A stretch of DNA of 64,000 nt from Gammaproteobacteria bacterium (GCA_026706385.1 JAPOYV010000046.1:62001-126000), one strand, 5' to 3'; numbered from the stretch's first letter, positions 34,304 through 43,272 are shown. The notes: a model not told the origin generated them from the letters alone. Program-made: numbers and translations.

Positions 34304-34603
34304 TTCTAGCGGCGCTGGTTTCCCCACCGCGGTGTCCAGTCCTTCGGCGACCAGGTGCTGCGTCACGCCGCGGCGGAGGTGGTAGAGGCGTTCGATCGCC
34401 CCCGTCTCGACGGCGTATTCGCGTTGCCGCTTGGCGAGCCGGTCCCCTACGAACGCGGCGGCCCGCGTGTCCTTCCCGAGACGGTCCTTGAGGTCGGCCC
34501 ATTCCGCGACGAGCGCCTCGTAGTCCAGGGCCGGCCACTCATGGGCGTCGGGCGGCATCCCGGTCAACGGCCGCCACCGCCAGGGATCTCGGACGTCCGC
34601 CAT
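34304..34603 (-). pseudogene. Remnant of a Fic-family protein (N-terminal part only)
   Basis: The 346 bases between the VOC gene and xthA hold no intact gene. Minus-strand translation from ATG 34603 gives WRWRPLTGMP near the start and then VETGAIERLYHLRRGVTQHL, the linker and inhibitory-helix region typical of Fic proteins. The similarity stops about base 34304. The Fic core (HPFxxGNGR) is missing, and the frame simply runs on into the VOC gene out of phase. It starts 8 bases after the xthA stop. Confidence 0.6.
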
Positions 34604-34611
34604 CGGGTGAC

Positions 34612-35400
<789 letters not shown>

Positions 35401-35409
35401 CGATGAGGC

Positions 35410-35892
35410 TCAAGCCTCCTTCTTGTGGAAGATGGCAACGCCCACGAGCCCGCCCAGGGTGGCGAAGATGCCGTACAGGATCACGTTCATGACCAGTTGC
35501 GTGCCAAGCATCGCGGCGCTGAGACCGCCCGCGCCCATCATGTCCCGGACCATGTCCGGCAACTCGATGCCCGCCTGCTCGAGCTGCTCGAGCGCGGCGC
35601 CAGCCTCAGCGGGGTCCGGCCCCAGACCCGATGCCAACACGAGAGCGTTGACCACGGTCGCGACCACGCCGCCAATCGCGCCAGCGATCAGGCCCACGAG
35701 GGCGCCGTCGCCGTAGGGTCTCTTCTCCGACGGCGGTTGGTCCTTCAAATAGAGATACGCCGCGAGGACGCCGCCGCCGATGTACAGCGCACAGCACACT
35801 ACGTTCAGCATGTTGATGTAAGGCAACGCGGCCAGCACGCCGAAGACGCCGCCGCCGATCAGCGCGGCCTTGAATTTGGGGTTGTCCATCAT
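35410..35892 (-). CDS. Uncharacterised small membrane protein
   Basis: A 160-residue protein with four or five likely membrane helices: AALIGGGVFGVLAALPYI, VVCCALYIGGGVLAAYLYL, ALVGLIAGAIGGVVATVVNA and a C-terminal FATLGGLVGVAIF. The region between the third and fourth helices is a Glu/Ala-rich loop. No function can be given. Its ATG overlaps the DUF2085 gene stop (ATGA), so the two are made together. Confidence 0.7.
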   Translation of the reverse strand: MMDNPKFKAALIGGGVFGVLAALPYINMLNVVCCALYIGGGVLAAYLYLKDQPPSEKRPYGDGALVGLIAGAIGGVVATVVNALVLASGLGPDPAEAGAALEQLEQAGIELPDMVRDMMGAGGLSAAMLGTQLVMNVILYGIFATLGGLVGVAIFHKKEA

Positions 35893-36359
35893 CCGGGATC
35901 GCCTCCTGTTTGGTTTTGCGCTTCTGTTTGTTCAGCGATGGCCAACAGCGGCAGCAGCGCGCAGGGGAACGCTGCCACAAGGCCCGTTGCGAACCGCGAC
36001 AGCGCGGTGTTTTCGACCCATACGTCGACCGCCAGCGGCACCATGAACACGAGAACCCACCTCGGTCGTTCAGCAAGTGCCCGGGCGAGCCGCGGCAGAT
36101 GCGGCCACGCGACGACGCCCAGCGTGAAGCCGAGGTAGAGTCCGGTGCACCGGGCGCATGCCGCAAGCGGTTCGCCAAGCAGGTGGAAACTGCGTTCCGG
36201 GATCTGGTGACAGACCGGATGCAGCAACCAGTGCAGCAGCTCGCCGTAAGGCCAGCCAGCGGCGATGGCCAACGGCGGTGCAAACACCAGGGCAAGCCAG
36301 CATAGACACGCCAGGAGTAAGGCATAGCGCCACGGCGACTGCAGGTCTTCGCGGGTCAC
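35889..36359 (-). CDS. DUF2085 family membrane protein
   Basis: A 156-residue membrane protein. The DUF2085 hallmark is clear: HPVCHQIPERSFHLLGEPLA then CARCTGLYLGF at about 47-77, with paired cysteines and a histidine that may bind metal. About four helices are predicted. Function is unknown. It is the upstream half of a coupled pair with the membrane gene at 35410. Confidence 0.82.
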   Translation of the reverse strand: MTREDLQSPWRYALLLACLCWLALVFAPPLAIAAGWPYGELLHWLLHPVCHQIPERSFHLLGEPLAACARCTGLYLGFTLGVVAWPHLPRLARALAERPRWVLVFMVPLAVDVWVENTALSRFATGLVAAFPCALLPLLAIAEQTEAQNQTGGDPG

Positions 36360-36410
36360 GCAGCAAGCCTATGTGAACGGCCTTACGGCGGCAATCGTTA
36401 CGGACGCTTG

Positions 36411-36416
36411 TACAAT
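36411..36416 (+). promoter_or_regulatory. Candidate -10 box for the PhyH gene
   Basis: TACAAT lies 29 bases before the TTG start at 36446. The same hexamer precedes adk and the gene at 47099. No clear -35 box is seen. Confidence 0.35.
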
Positions 36417-36445
36417 CGAGACCTCACCCGCGAGCGGAACAAGCC

Positions 36446-37351
36446 TTGCAGCGCATTACCGAAGACCACGCCGAGCACTACCGGGAACACGGTTACGCGA
36501 TCGTCCGGAACTTCCTCACCGACGAGGAGGTGACCGGGGCGCTCAGCGAGTGGCAGCAACTGTTGCCCGGGTGGGTGGAGTACTGCCGTGACCCGAGCCA
36601 GCCGAAGCCCGAGCACGGCCGCGATGGCCGTCGTCCAATGAACCTGCTCGCCTACCGGTTTCCGTTCCCGGGCCGGCATTTGAACGCCATCACCCACCAC
36701 CCGGACCTCATCGAACTGGCGGCGCGCATGGCGGGCGGCAGCGAGATGTTCTGCGAGCAGTCGCACCTGAGCTTCAAGTACAAGGGCCACCCGGCGGACC
36801 AGGACCAGGGCATGCACTGCGACTACGGCAACCACACCCTCGCCTACCCCCCTGACGACCCGGCCTATTGGCAGACGGCCTACCTCCTGTACTACACCGA
36901 AGTGACCGCCGCCCACGCGCCGACGGCAGTCTGCTCGCGCCGCCACTATCCGGAGAAGGTCCTGTGGCCGGCGCACTACAAGCGCGAGGATCGACCCGAG
37001 ATCTACGACAACGAGGTGAAGGTGGTGGTGCCCGCGGGATCGCTCTTCGTCTACAGCATGCGCACGTTCCACCGCGGCACGCCGTTTCTCGCCGAAGGCG
37101 GACGACTCGCGCATTTCATCACCTACGCGCCCGCCGCCTGGAAGTGGCTCGGCATCATGGGCTGGTCGGTGCAGGCGATCAAACCCGAGTATCGCGCCTG
37201 GATCGAGACGGCGACCGTCGCGCAGCGCCAGTTGTTCGGTTTCCCCGCCCCGGGGCATCCGTACTGGACCGCGGAGACCCTCGCCGGCGTCGGCGCCCGC
37301 TACCCCGGCATGGACATGGCGCCCTACCGGGAGACCATGGCCGCAAACTGA
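36446..37351 (+). CDS. Phytanoyl-CoA dioxygenase (PhyH) family oxygenase
   Basis: A 301-residue Fe(II)/2-oxoglutarate oxygenase. The double-stranded beta-helix has the iron motif HxD in GMHCDYGNHTL and the distal His in MRTFHRGTPF. The N terminus (HYREHGYAIVRNFLTDEEV) is typical of the family. The start is TTG at 36446; the next Met is at 36660. The substrate is unknown; relatives hydroxylate lipids, secondary metabolites or amino acids. mtnA follows after 13 bases. Confidence 0.85.
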   Translation: MQRITEDHAEHYREHGYAIVRNFLTDEEVTGALSEWQQLLPGWVEYCRDPSQPKPEHGRDGRRPMNLLAYRFPFPGRHLNAITHHPDLIELAARMAGGSEMFCEQSHLSFKYKGHPADQDQGMHCDYGNHTLAYPPDDPAYWQTAYLLYYTEVTAAHAPTAVCSRRHYPEKVLWPAHYKREDRPEIYDNEVKVVVPAGSLFVYSMRTFHRGTPFLAEGGRLAHFITYAPAAWKWLGIMGWSVQAIKPEYRAWIETATVAQRQLFGFPAPGHPYWTAETLAGVGARYPGMDMAPYRETMAAN

Positions 37352-37364
37352 CGGCCACGGACTG

Positions 37365-38336
37365 ATGAGCGTTCCCGCACCCGTCAAGTGGCACGACGGC
37401 CGGCTCACGCTCCTCGACCAGCGCCTCTTGCCGGGCCGCGTGGCCTTCGAAGACCAACCCGACGTCGCCAGCGTCTCGGGCGCGATCCGCGACATGCGCG
37501 TTCGCGGTGCCCCGGCGATCGGCATCGCCGCCGCCTACGGCATGGTCCTCGCCGAACGGGCCGGCGTCGATCTCAACCAGGGCGCCGAGCAACTCCGCGC
37601 AGCGCGTCCGACAGCGGTGAATCTCGCCTGGGCCGTCGACCGCATGCTGCGCGCGCACGCGGCCGGGCGCGATCTCTTGGCGGAAGCGCGCGCCATCCAC
37701 GACGAGGATCGCGCCATGTGCGAAGCGATCGGTCGCTTCGGCGCGCCATTGATCCAAGCGGACGCGAACCTGCTCACGCATTGCAACGCGGGCGCGCTGG
37801 CCGTCTCGGTGCTGGGTACGGCGACCGCACCGATGTACGTCGCGCACCGAGCGGGGATTCCGTTCCACGTCTACGTCGACGAGACAAGACCCGTTTTGCA
37901 GGGCGCACGGCTGACGGCATGGGAACTGACGCAGGCCGGCATCGACCACACCCTCGTCTGCGACAGCGCCGCCGCCCACCTGATGGCGGAGAACGCCGTG
38001 GACCTGGTGATCGTCGGCGCGGACCGGATCACCACCAATGGCGACACGGTCAACAAGATCGGCACGCGGGCACTCGCCATCATCGCCGACTACCACGGCG
38101 TGCCGTTCTACGTCGCCTGTCCGTCGTCCACGTTCGACCCGGACACCGCGTCCGGACGCGACGTGCCCATCGAAGAGCGCCCCAGCGGCGAGGTGACCGA
38201 TCCCGTTCCCGTTCCGGCAGGCGTCCGCGCGCGCAATCCCGCCTTCGACGTCACCCCCGCCGGACTCGTCACGGCGTACGTCACCGACAGGGGCGTTTTC
38301 CCAACGGCCGACGGATTCCGGCGTGCCCTCGCGTAG
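37365..38336 (+). CDS. mtnA: Methylthioribose-1-phosphate isomerase
   Basis: Converts 5-methylthioribose-1-phosphate to the ribulose form in methionine salvage. The 323-residue protein has the eIF-2B-like fold with MRVRGAPAIGIAAAYGM at about 45-61, LTHCNAGALAV with the catalytic Cys, VYVDETRPVLQGARLTAWEL and the Asp in VIVGADRITTNGD. The C terminus has FYVACPSSTFD. Other salvage genes are not in the window. Confidence 0.93.
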   Translation: MSVPAPVKWHDGRLTLLDQRLLPGRVAFEDQPDVASVSGAIRDMRVRGAPAIGIAAAYGMVLAERAGVDLNQGAEQLRAARPTAVNLAWAVDRMLRAHAAGRDLLAEARAIHDEDRAMCEAIGRFGAPLIQADANLLTHCNAGALAVSVLGTATAPMYVAHRAGIPFHVYVDETRPVLQGARLTAWELTQAGIDHTLVCDSAAAHLMAENAVDLVIVGADRITTNGDTVNKIGTRALAIIADYHGVPFYVACPSSTFDPDTASGRDVPIEERPSGEVTDPVPVPAGVRARNPAFDVTPAGLVTAYVTDRGVFPTADGFRRALA

Positions 38337-38371
38337 AAGCGGTTATCAACCCTTGTTGGAGAACTCAAACG

Positions 38372-38914
38372 ATGAAACTCGACGACCTGCGCGTCACCAT
38401 CACGGTCGCCGTCTGCATCACCGCGGCCGCCCTCATGGCCATGTCGGCCAACGCGCACGACCGCGCCGCCGGCATCGATCTCGACGAGTTGAAGGCCGAG
38501 GCCGAGACGCGATTCGCCGCGGCGGATGCCGACAGCGACGGCAGCGTCTCCTTAAGCGAGTTCGAAGCTGCGGACTTAGGTCCCGAACACCGCCTTGACC
38601 GGCAAGTCCGCCGCGCCCCCTGGCAATTCCGCGGCCCCGGCCGCCGCGGCGACGGTCCCGGCCAGGTCTTCGACGAGGCCGACACCGACGACAACGGGGA
38701 GCTCTCGAAAGCGGAGTTTGAAGCCATGCCCGACGCTGTCAGCCGACTCGCCAAACGGCGCCTCTTCAGCCGTCTCGACGAAAACGACGACGCGTCCTTG
38801 ACGCGCGACGAATTCGCGCCCCGATACAATCGTCTCGCCGCACTCGATGCCAACAGCGATGGTCAGGTCACTCGCGACGAGATGCCCCGCCGATTCCGCC
38901 GCGGGCCGCGCTAG
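38372..38914 (+). CDS. Secreted EF-hand calcium-binding protein
   Basis: A 180-residue exported protein. After a signal peptide (TVAVCITAAALMAMSANA) it has four EF-hand loops: DADSDGSVSLSE (52-63), DTDDNGELSKAE (104-115), DENDDASLTRDE (136-147) and DANSDGQVTRDE (159-170). The third loop has Ala for the usual Gly at position 6. Spacing is that of two paired EF modules. ATG 38372 follows TTGGAGA. It sits just before the sigma-factor cluster, and its role is unknown. Confidence 0.82.
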   Translation: MKLDDLRVTITVAVCITAAALMAMSANAHDRAAGIDLDELKAEAETRFAAADADSDGSVSLSEFEAADLGPEHRLDRQVRRAPWQFRGPGRRGDGPGQVFDEADTDDNGELSKAEFEAMPDAVSRLAKRRLFSRLDENDDASLTRDEFAPRYNRLAALDANSDGQVTRDEMPRRFRRGPR

Positions 38915-38924
38915 CGTGCCGAAT

Positions 38925-39020
38925 GGGCCCTCTTCCATGCGGGGGTTGCCGCTCGCGCTCCCCCGGCTGAGGGCTCTTTCTTGCGAGGGGCAGGCCCCTC
39001 GCGCTCCCGGCTGAAGGCTC
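38925..39020 (+). repeat. Two tandem copies of a REP-like unit
   Basis: A unit of about 50 bases is repeated: 38925-38976 and 38971-39020, sharing the pattern GGGCYCT-Y-TTCC/TTGCG, CTCGCGCTCCC and CGGCTGARGGCTC. The second copy contains the perfect hairpin GCGAGGGGC-AG-GCCCCTCGC (38983-39002). An inverted copy lies at 40031-40072 and a short one at 2237-2260. The array fills the 114 bases between the EF-hand and sigma-factor genes. Confidence 0.8.
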
Positions 39021-39028
39021 ATTGAGCA

Positions 39029-39571
39029 TTGGATCAACAAGTTACGGATGAAGCGCTCATGGCCCGTGTGAAAGCCCAGGACCGCGACGCCTTCGCGGTC
39101 CTGGTGGAACGCCACCTCGCCACCATCCACGCGTTCAACTATCGGCTGACGCGGGATGCGGAGGACGCCGCCGACCTGGCCCAGGAGACGTTCCTGCGGG
39201 TCTGGAGCAAGGCGGCGACCTACAAGCCCAACCGCGTGAAGTTCACCACCTGGCTGCACCGGATCGCGCACAACCTGTGCATCGACCAGCACCGCCGCCG
39301 GCGCCCCATGGACGACGTCGACGTGGACACCTTGGACGGTGACGAGGCGGACATCGACCAGCTACCGGCCAACGAACGCCTGCGCCACGCCGTCGACCGT
39401 GCGCTGGCCGACTTGCCCGAGCGGCAGCGGACCGCGCTCCTGCTCTGTCACCGTCGAAACATGAGCAATCGGGAAGCGGCCGAAGTGCTCGACATCAGCG
39501 TCGACGCCCTGGAGTCGCTCCTGTCCCGGGCACGACGGACGTTGCGAACAACATTGCGCGCCTATCGGTGA
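39029..39571 (+). CDS. ECF-type RNA polymerase sigma factor
   Basis: A 180-residue sigma-70 family factor. Region 2 has RLTRDAEDAADLAQETFLRV (the usual core-binding and -10 helix) followed by FTTWLHRIAHNLCIDQHRRR. Region 4 has LADLPERQRTALLLCHRRNM, then the helix-turn-helix around NREAAEVLDISVDALESLLS. Start TTG 39029 gives the full-length form; ATG 39059 is an alternative. It is followed by two membrane-protein genes that may act as its anti-sigma system. Confidence 0.9.
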   Translation: MDQQVTDEALMARVKAQDRDAFAVLVERHLATIHAFNYRLTRDAEDAADLAQETFLRVWSKAATYKPNRVKFTTWLHRIAHNLCIDQHRRRRPMDDVDVDTLDGDEADIDQLPANERLRHAVDRALADLPERQRTALLLCHRRNMSNREAAEVLDISVDALESLLSRARRTLRTTLRAYR

Positions 39572-39601
39572 AACGCGCCACTTGAGAGGGGATTACTGGA
39601 C

Positions 39602-40030
39602 ATGAACACCGAGTTCGACTTGCAGCGCTTCGAGGCGCTGCTGGACCGGCACGGCGCGGAACCGGACGACTGGCCGGCGACGCTGCGCGAGCAAGCCTTG
39701 ACGCTGCTCGCGTCCTCCGGCGACGCCCGGCTGCTGTACGACGAGGCGCGCCTGCTCGATGACACCTTGGACGCCGTCCTCGTCGAGACGCCGACGCCGT
39801 TGGGCTTGAAAACGCGCGTGCTCGCCAATACGCCGCGGCGGGATCCGTGGCTGGACTGGTTCACGGTCAGGATCTGGCGACCGGTCGTGCTCGGTTGCCT
39901 GCCGCTGGCCGTCGGGTTCGCCGTCGGCGCGAACTTCGCCGACGACCCTGTCGACCTCGAGGATCAAGTCCTCATCGCGTTTGCCGATACCGACACGCTC
40001 GAAGCCTTGGCGCTCGTGGAGGAGGAATGA
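39602..40030 (+). CDS. Membrane protein, putative anti-sigma partner
   Basis: A 142-residue protein with an N-terminal cytoplasmic helical part (DLQRFEALLDRHGAEPDDWP and following) and one membrane helix (PVVLGCLPLAVGFAVGANF). A short acidic periplasmic tail closes it. This is the topology of small anti-sigma factors. Its place right after the sigma gene and its ATGA coupling to a sensor-like gene support that role, but no family motif proves it. Confidence 0.65.
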   Translation: MNTEFDLQRFEALLDRHGAEPDDWPATLREQALTLLASSGDARLLYDEARLLDDTLDAVLVETPTPLGLKTRVLANTPRRDPWLDWFTVRIWRPVVLGCLPLAVGFAVGANFADDPVDLEDQVLIAFADTDTLEALALVEEE

Positions 40031-40587
40031 GAGCCTTCAGCCGGGGAGCGCGAGGGGTCGGCCCCTCGCAAGGGAAGGCCCGCTGGCTGGTGATTGCCCT
40101 CGTCGTCTCGCTGGTCCTGAACCTGGCGCTGGTTGGCTTCCTGATTGGCGCGGCGGGTCAACCGCCGCCGTGGCGCAACCCGACATTCGACGCCACCGCC
40201 GGCTTCAGTCGGCTCGTCCGCTTTCTCCCGGAAGAGCGCCGCGCAGCCGTCTTCGGCAACGGCGACGATCTGCGTCGGGAAATCCGTCAGTCGCTGCGCA
40301 CCATGCGTCGAGCCCAGCACAGCATCGAGGAAGCCCTGGCCGCGGAGCCGTTCGATCCGGTTCGACTCACCGCGGCGCTGGAGGACTTCCGCGCCCAGTT
40401 CACGACCAACCAACAGCGCTCTCACACGGGTTTCGTGTCCATCATGGAGAGGCTGACGCCCGACGAAAGGCGCCAGTTCGTGGAGTCAATCCAGCATATG
40501 CGCGACCCGCGCCATCATCGCGGGCGGCGCGGCGACGACCGGCGCGGCGACAACCGAGACCGGGACCGAGACGACGACAACGATTAG
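40027..40587 (+). CDS. Periplasmic heavy-metal sensor-like protein
   Basis: A 186-residue protein: a basic N terminus, one membrane helix (WLVIALVVSLVLNLALVGFLI), then a periplasmic all-helical part (SLRTMRRAQHSIEEALAAEP, FRAQFTTNQQRSHTGFVSIM). The tail is rich in Arg, Asp and His. The layout matches the CnrY/ZraP-like sensors found with ECF sigma factors. Residues 2-16 (around AFSRGARGVGPSQGK) are encoded by the REP-like repeat at 40031-40072. Its ATG overlaps the previous stop (ATGA). Confidence 0.75.
   Translation: MRAFSRGARGVGPSQGKARWLVIALVVSLVLNLALVGFLIGAAGQPPPWRNPTFDATAGFSRLVRFLPEERRAAVFGNGDDLRREIRQSLRTMRRAQHSIEEALAAEPFDPVRLTAALEDFRAQFTTNQQRSHTGFVSIMERLTPDERRQFVESIQHMRDPRHHRGRRGDDRRGDNRDRDRDDDND
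40031..40072 (-). repeat. Inverted copy of the REP-like unit inside a gene start
   Basis: GAGCCTTCAGCCGGGGAGCG followed by CGAGGGGTCGGCCCCTCGC is the reverse complement of 38981-39020 with a few changes. It keeps a hairpin (GCGAGGGG-TCGG-CCCCTCGC minus one base each side). It overlaps codons 2-15 of the sensor-like gene. Together with the copies before 39029 it brackets the sigma/anti-sigma pair. Confidence 0.8.
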
Positions 40588-41063
40588 CCGAGCGCCGTCC
40601 GCTTCTCCAAGGCGAGCAAGTAGCGCTTGGTCTCGAGACCGCCACCGAAACCGGTCAATTGGCCACCCGCCCCGACGACCCGATGGCAGGGGATCACGAT
40701 CGGTAGCGGGTTGCTGCCGTTGGCGGCTCCGACCGCTCGCACTGCCTTGGGGCGCCCGATGCGTGCGGCGACCTCGCCGTAGGTCCGGGTTTCACCGTAA
40801 GGGATGCGACGGAGTTCGCCGAGCACGGCATCCTGGAACGGCGTGACGGTAAGCCGGATGTCCAAGTCGAACGTGCGCAACTCGCCCGAGAAATACGCGT
40901 CCAACTGCGCGGCCGCGTCGGCGAAAGCGCGCTCGGCGTATTCCCAATCCGGCCCTGGCGTCCGCGCCTTCGCTCCGGTCGGGAAGCTAACCAGCTCCAA
41001 TGCGTCCGACGATCCGGCCAGCAACAAATCGCCGACCGGGCTCGGGAAATGGCAATACTTCAT
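40584..41063 (-). CDS. Methylated-DNA--protein-cysteine methyltransferase
   Basis: Suicide repair protein that takes methyl from O6-methylguanine or O4-methylthymine. The 159-residue form has TPFQDAVLGELRRIPYGETRT-type helix-turn-helix sequence, RAVGAANGSNPLP and the active-site motif IPCHRVVG, then the Asn/Gly-rich GFGGGLETKRYLL. The size fits Ogt rather than Ada. It overlaps the sensor-like gene tail to tail by 4 bases, and an AlkA-type gene lies directly upstream. Confidence 0.93.
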   Translation of the reverse strand: MKYCHFPSPVGDLLLAGSSDALELVSFPTGAKARTPGPDWEYAERAFADAAAQLDAYFSGELRTFDLDIRLTVTPFQDAVLGELRRIPYGETRTYGEVAARIGRPKAVRAVGAANGSNPLPIVIPCHRVVGAGGQLTGFGGGLETKRYLLALEKRTALG

Positions 41064-41852
41064 TCAGGTGCTCCCCGTGGCCCACAACACCATGGTGGCG
41101 TAGGCACGCCACGGCCGGCAAGGCTCCGCCCACTCGCGCGCCGGACGCCCCTTGCAGCCGAGTGCCTTGAAGACACCCCAGTCGGTGTCCGGGAAGGCGT
41201 CCGGATCCCGCGCCACACGCATCGCGGTGTATTCCGTGGTCCAAGGCCCGATCCCGGGGATGTCCGCGAAGCCCGAGCGCAGTGTGTCCGGCGTCAAGAG
41301 CCAGGCGTCGCCCTCGTCGGCCACCCGCTCCGCGACCTTCGAGACGGCCCGACCGCGCGTGCCGGGCATGCCGATGGACGCGACGTCGGCGCGTGCCAGC
41401 GCCTTGGCGCTCGGAAACATGCCGCCGCCGAAACGCTCGCACAGGGCAGCGGCCAACACCGTGGCCCGGGAAACGCTGACCTGCTGGCCGAGGATCGCTC
41501 GCACGGCACCCTCGAAGGCATCCCAGAATCCCGGGACGCGAACCCCGTGAAACCGCCTGACGCGATCCGCCAAGGCGGAGGACTCGGCGAGGTGGGCGTC
41601 GATCGCTGCGGCCGGAGCATCCAGATCGAACAGCCGCCGCAAGCGGTCGCATGCATCAAGCGCGTCCACACCCCTGGCCGGCACGTCCACGCGTAGACCG
41701 CGATCGGTGAGTTCCGCCTCGACCCAAACGCCTCCCGCAAGCTGACGTCGATAGTGCGGGCCGGCAACCGACTCGACTCCCGCGATCGCGCGTCCGGCGA
41801 GGAAGGCCGTCACCCAGGCCGCGTGGTAGGGCCGCTGGAACGCCAACAGCAC
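41064..41852 (-). CDS. DNA-3-methyladenine glycosylase (AlkA-type)
   Basis: Removes alkylated purines from DNA. The 262-residue protein has an AlkA-type N-terminal beta domain, then the HhH-GPD fold: RAILGQQVSVSRA, the hairpin IPGIGPWTTEYTAMRV and the catalytic Asp in DAFPDTDWGVFKALG. GTG at 41852 is the start. It abuts the methyltransferase gene with no gap, forming a two-gene alkylation-repair unit. Confidence 0.92.
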   Translation of the reverse strand: MLLAFQRPYHAAWVTAFLAGRAIAGVESVAGPHYRRQLAGGVWVEAELTDRGLRVDVPARGVDALDACDRLRRLFDLDAPAAAIDAHLAESSALADRVRRFHGVRVPGFWDAFEGAVRAILGQQVSVSRATVLAAALCERFGGGMFPSAKALARADVASIGMPGTRGRAVSKVAERVADEGDAWLLTPDTLRSGFADIPGIGPWTTEYTAMRVARDPDAFPDTDWGVFKALGCKGRPAREWAEPCRPWRAYATMVLWATGST

Positions 41853-41855
41853 GGC

Positions 41856-42773
41856 CTATTCCGGCTGGACGGGCGTGAAATCCTCGATCCTGGCGCGAAA
41901 CAGGTCGCGCTGCTCGTTCGTCAACCGCAATGACGTGGCGTCCTCCCAGGCGAGTGCTTCCAACTGCTTGGCTTGGTCCGGATCCAAGTCGAGTCGCCAA
42001 GCCTTGCCTGACAACCAGTCGTCGCCATCCGCGGGCCGATCGAACAGCCACAGTGTCGTGTACGTGGCGACGGCCAGGCGCGATCCGTCGGGGGACATGT
42101 CGGCCGCGGTCACCTGGGAGACGTCCTCGCGTCGGCCAAGGAGCGTAAGCACGTTCTCCACGTCCGTGTAATCGGTGTCGAGCCGATACAGCTTCGTGCC
42201 CGGCGCGCCCTCCCCGATCTGCCGGGATTGACGGTGTTTGGTCAAGAAATACAACGAGCCGTCGGCGACGAACACCGCTTCGCAATCGAAGTGCCAGACG
42301 TCTCCCGGATGGTCCTCCTGGTCGGGATAGCGCACCGGCAGGTAGCTCTGCGCCCGCATCTTGTGAATCGCCAGCGGGTCCGGTTCGTTGACCATGTAGA
42401 CCCCGAGATCGCGCCGAGCGTTGCCGTTGTTGCCGACATCGGCGATGAACAGCACGCCGTCGGCCAGCGCGATGTCCTCCCAGTCGAAATGCGTTGCGTT
42501 GTCGATCGCGTGACCCGGCCAGTCGGCAAGCTCGATGGGCATCCACGGCGGCTTTAGCGGAACGCCCTCGGCGTCGATTGCGAAGACGCGCGGCGAGTCG
42601 CCGCTATCGTTGTGCACCCAGTAGAAATCGCCGCGCGACGACTTGACGATGCCGCTGACTTCCCCGAGCGCCTCGTGGGAGAGCCGGCCGATCAGTTCCA
42701 TCTCGGCGCCCGTCGCAAACAGCGACGGCAGCGCCAAAGCCCCCAGGAGGGCGCGCATCGCATAGCGCATCAA
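41856..42773 (-). CDS. Secreted beta-propeller-like protein of unknown function
   Basis: A 305-residue exported protein with signal peptide (MRALLGALALPSLFATG). The mature part has repeated short strands: GEVSGIVKSSRGDFYWVHND, HFDWEDIALADGVLFIADVG, DCEAVFVADGSLYFLTKHR and SPDGSRLAVATYTTLWLFD, suggesting a five- or six-bladed propeller. The acidic DWEDIA and DCEAVF blocks are found in esterase/phytase-like propeller proteins, so calcium or phosphoester binding is possible but unproven. Only 3 bases separate it from the alkA-like gene. Confidence 0.65.
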   Translation of the reverse strand: MMRYAMRALLGALALPSLFATGAEMELIGRLSHEALGEVSGIVKSSRGDFYWVHNDSGDSPRVFAIDAEGVPLKPPWMPIELADWPGHAIDNATHFDWEDIALADGVLFIADVGNNGNARRDLGVYMVNEPDPLAIHKMRAQSYLPVRYPDQEDHPGDVWHFDCEAVFVADGSLYFLTKHRQSRQIGEGAPGTKLYRLDTDYTDVENVLTLLGRREDVSQVTAADMSPDGSRLAVATYTTLWLFDRPADGDDWLSGKAWRLDLDPDQAKQLEALAWEDATSLRLTNEQRDLFRARIEDFTPVQPE

Positions 42774-42777
42774 AGGC

Positions 42778-43272
42778 TCAAGCGTCGATGGCGTAGCGGA
42801 TCATCACCCGCGCACCGTCCTGCAAGCCGGCCCGGAACTGCGGCCCGTACCGCCGCCAACCGTCCTCGGCGTACTTGCCGCCCATGATGTCGAGAACAGC
42901 CGCGTGCACGCCGGCGTCGGTCTCCAAGGAGGCCGTCGCCATCAGTTCGGGCGCTTGCCGGAACGCATTGTCCGCGCGTGTCCAGATGCCGAACTCGCCC
43001 ACCCAGAGCCGGGCGCGGGTCAGACCCTGGGCCACGGCCCGGGCACGCCAGGCATCGGGCGGCGTGACCACGAAGCATGCGCCGTCGTGGTAGGCGAACC
43101 AGATCTCGGCCTTGCACCGGCTCTCCGCGCCGTCGCTCTTGAGGGGCGTGACGTAGATCAAGCCCGACGTGGCAAGGCCCGTTTCGGCATCCTGCGCCCA
43201 AGCAACGCGGTTCAACACGGGCCAGGCCAACGCCAAGGCCGCACCGCCGACGAAAGTCCTTCGCGTTGTCAT
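42778..43272 (-). CDS. Tat-exported protein with possible FMN split-barrel fold
   Basis: A 164-residue protein whose N terminus (TTRRTFVGGAALALAWPV) is a twin-arginine signal. The rest has GLIYVTPLKSDG, KAEIWFAYHDGACFVVTP and TRARLWVGEFG, which resembles the strand order of pyridoxamine-phosphate-oxidase-like flavin proteins; this is a weak call. Tat export would fit a folded cofactor protein. Its ATG overlaps the TauD-like gene stop (ATGA). Confidence 0.65.
   Translation of the reverse strand: MTTRRTFVGGAALALAWPVLNRVAWAQDAETGLATSGLIYVTPLKSDGAESRCKAEIWFAYHDGACFVVTPPDAWRARAVAQGLTRARLWVGEFGIWTRADNAFRQAPELMATASLETDAGVHAAVLDIMGGKYAEDGWRRYGPQFRAGLQDGARVMIRYAIDA

Noticed and set aside
34085..34603. 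172-codon frame as an intact gene
   Set aside because: Only its first ~100 codons look like a Fic N terminus; the rest is the VOC gene read out of frame.
38823..38832. TACAAT-like -10 box
   Set aside because: It lies within the EF-hand coding region and no gene starts at a suitable distance.
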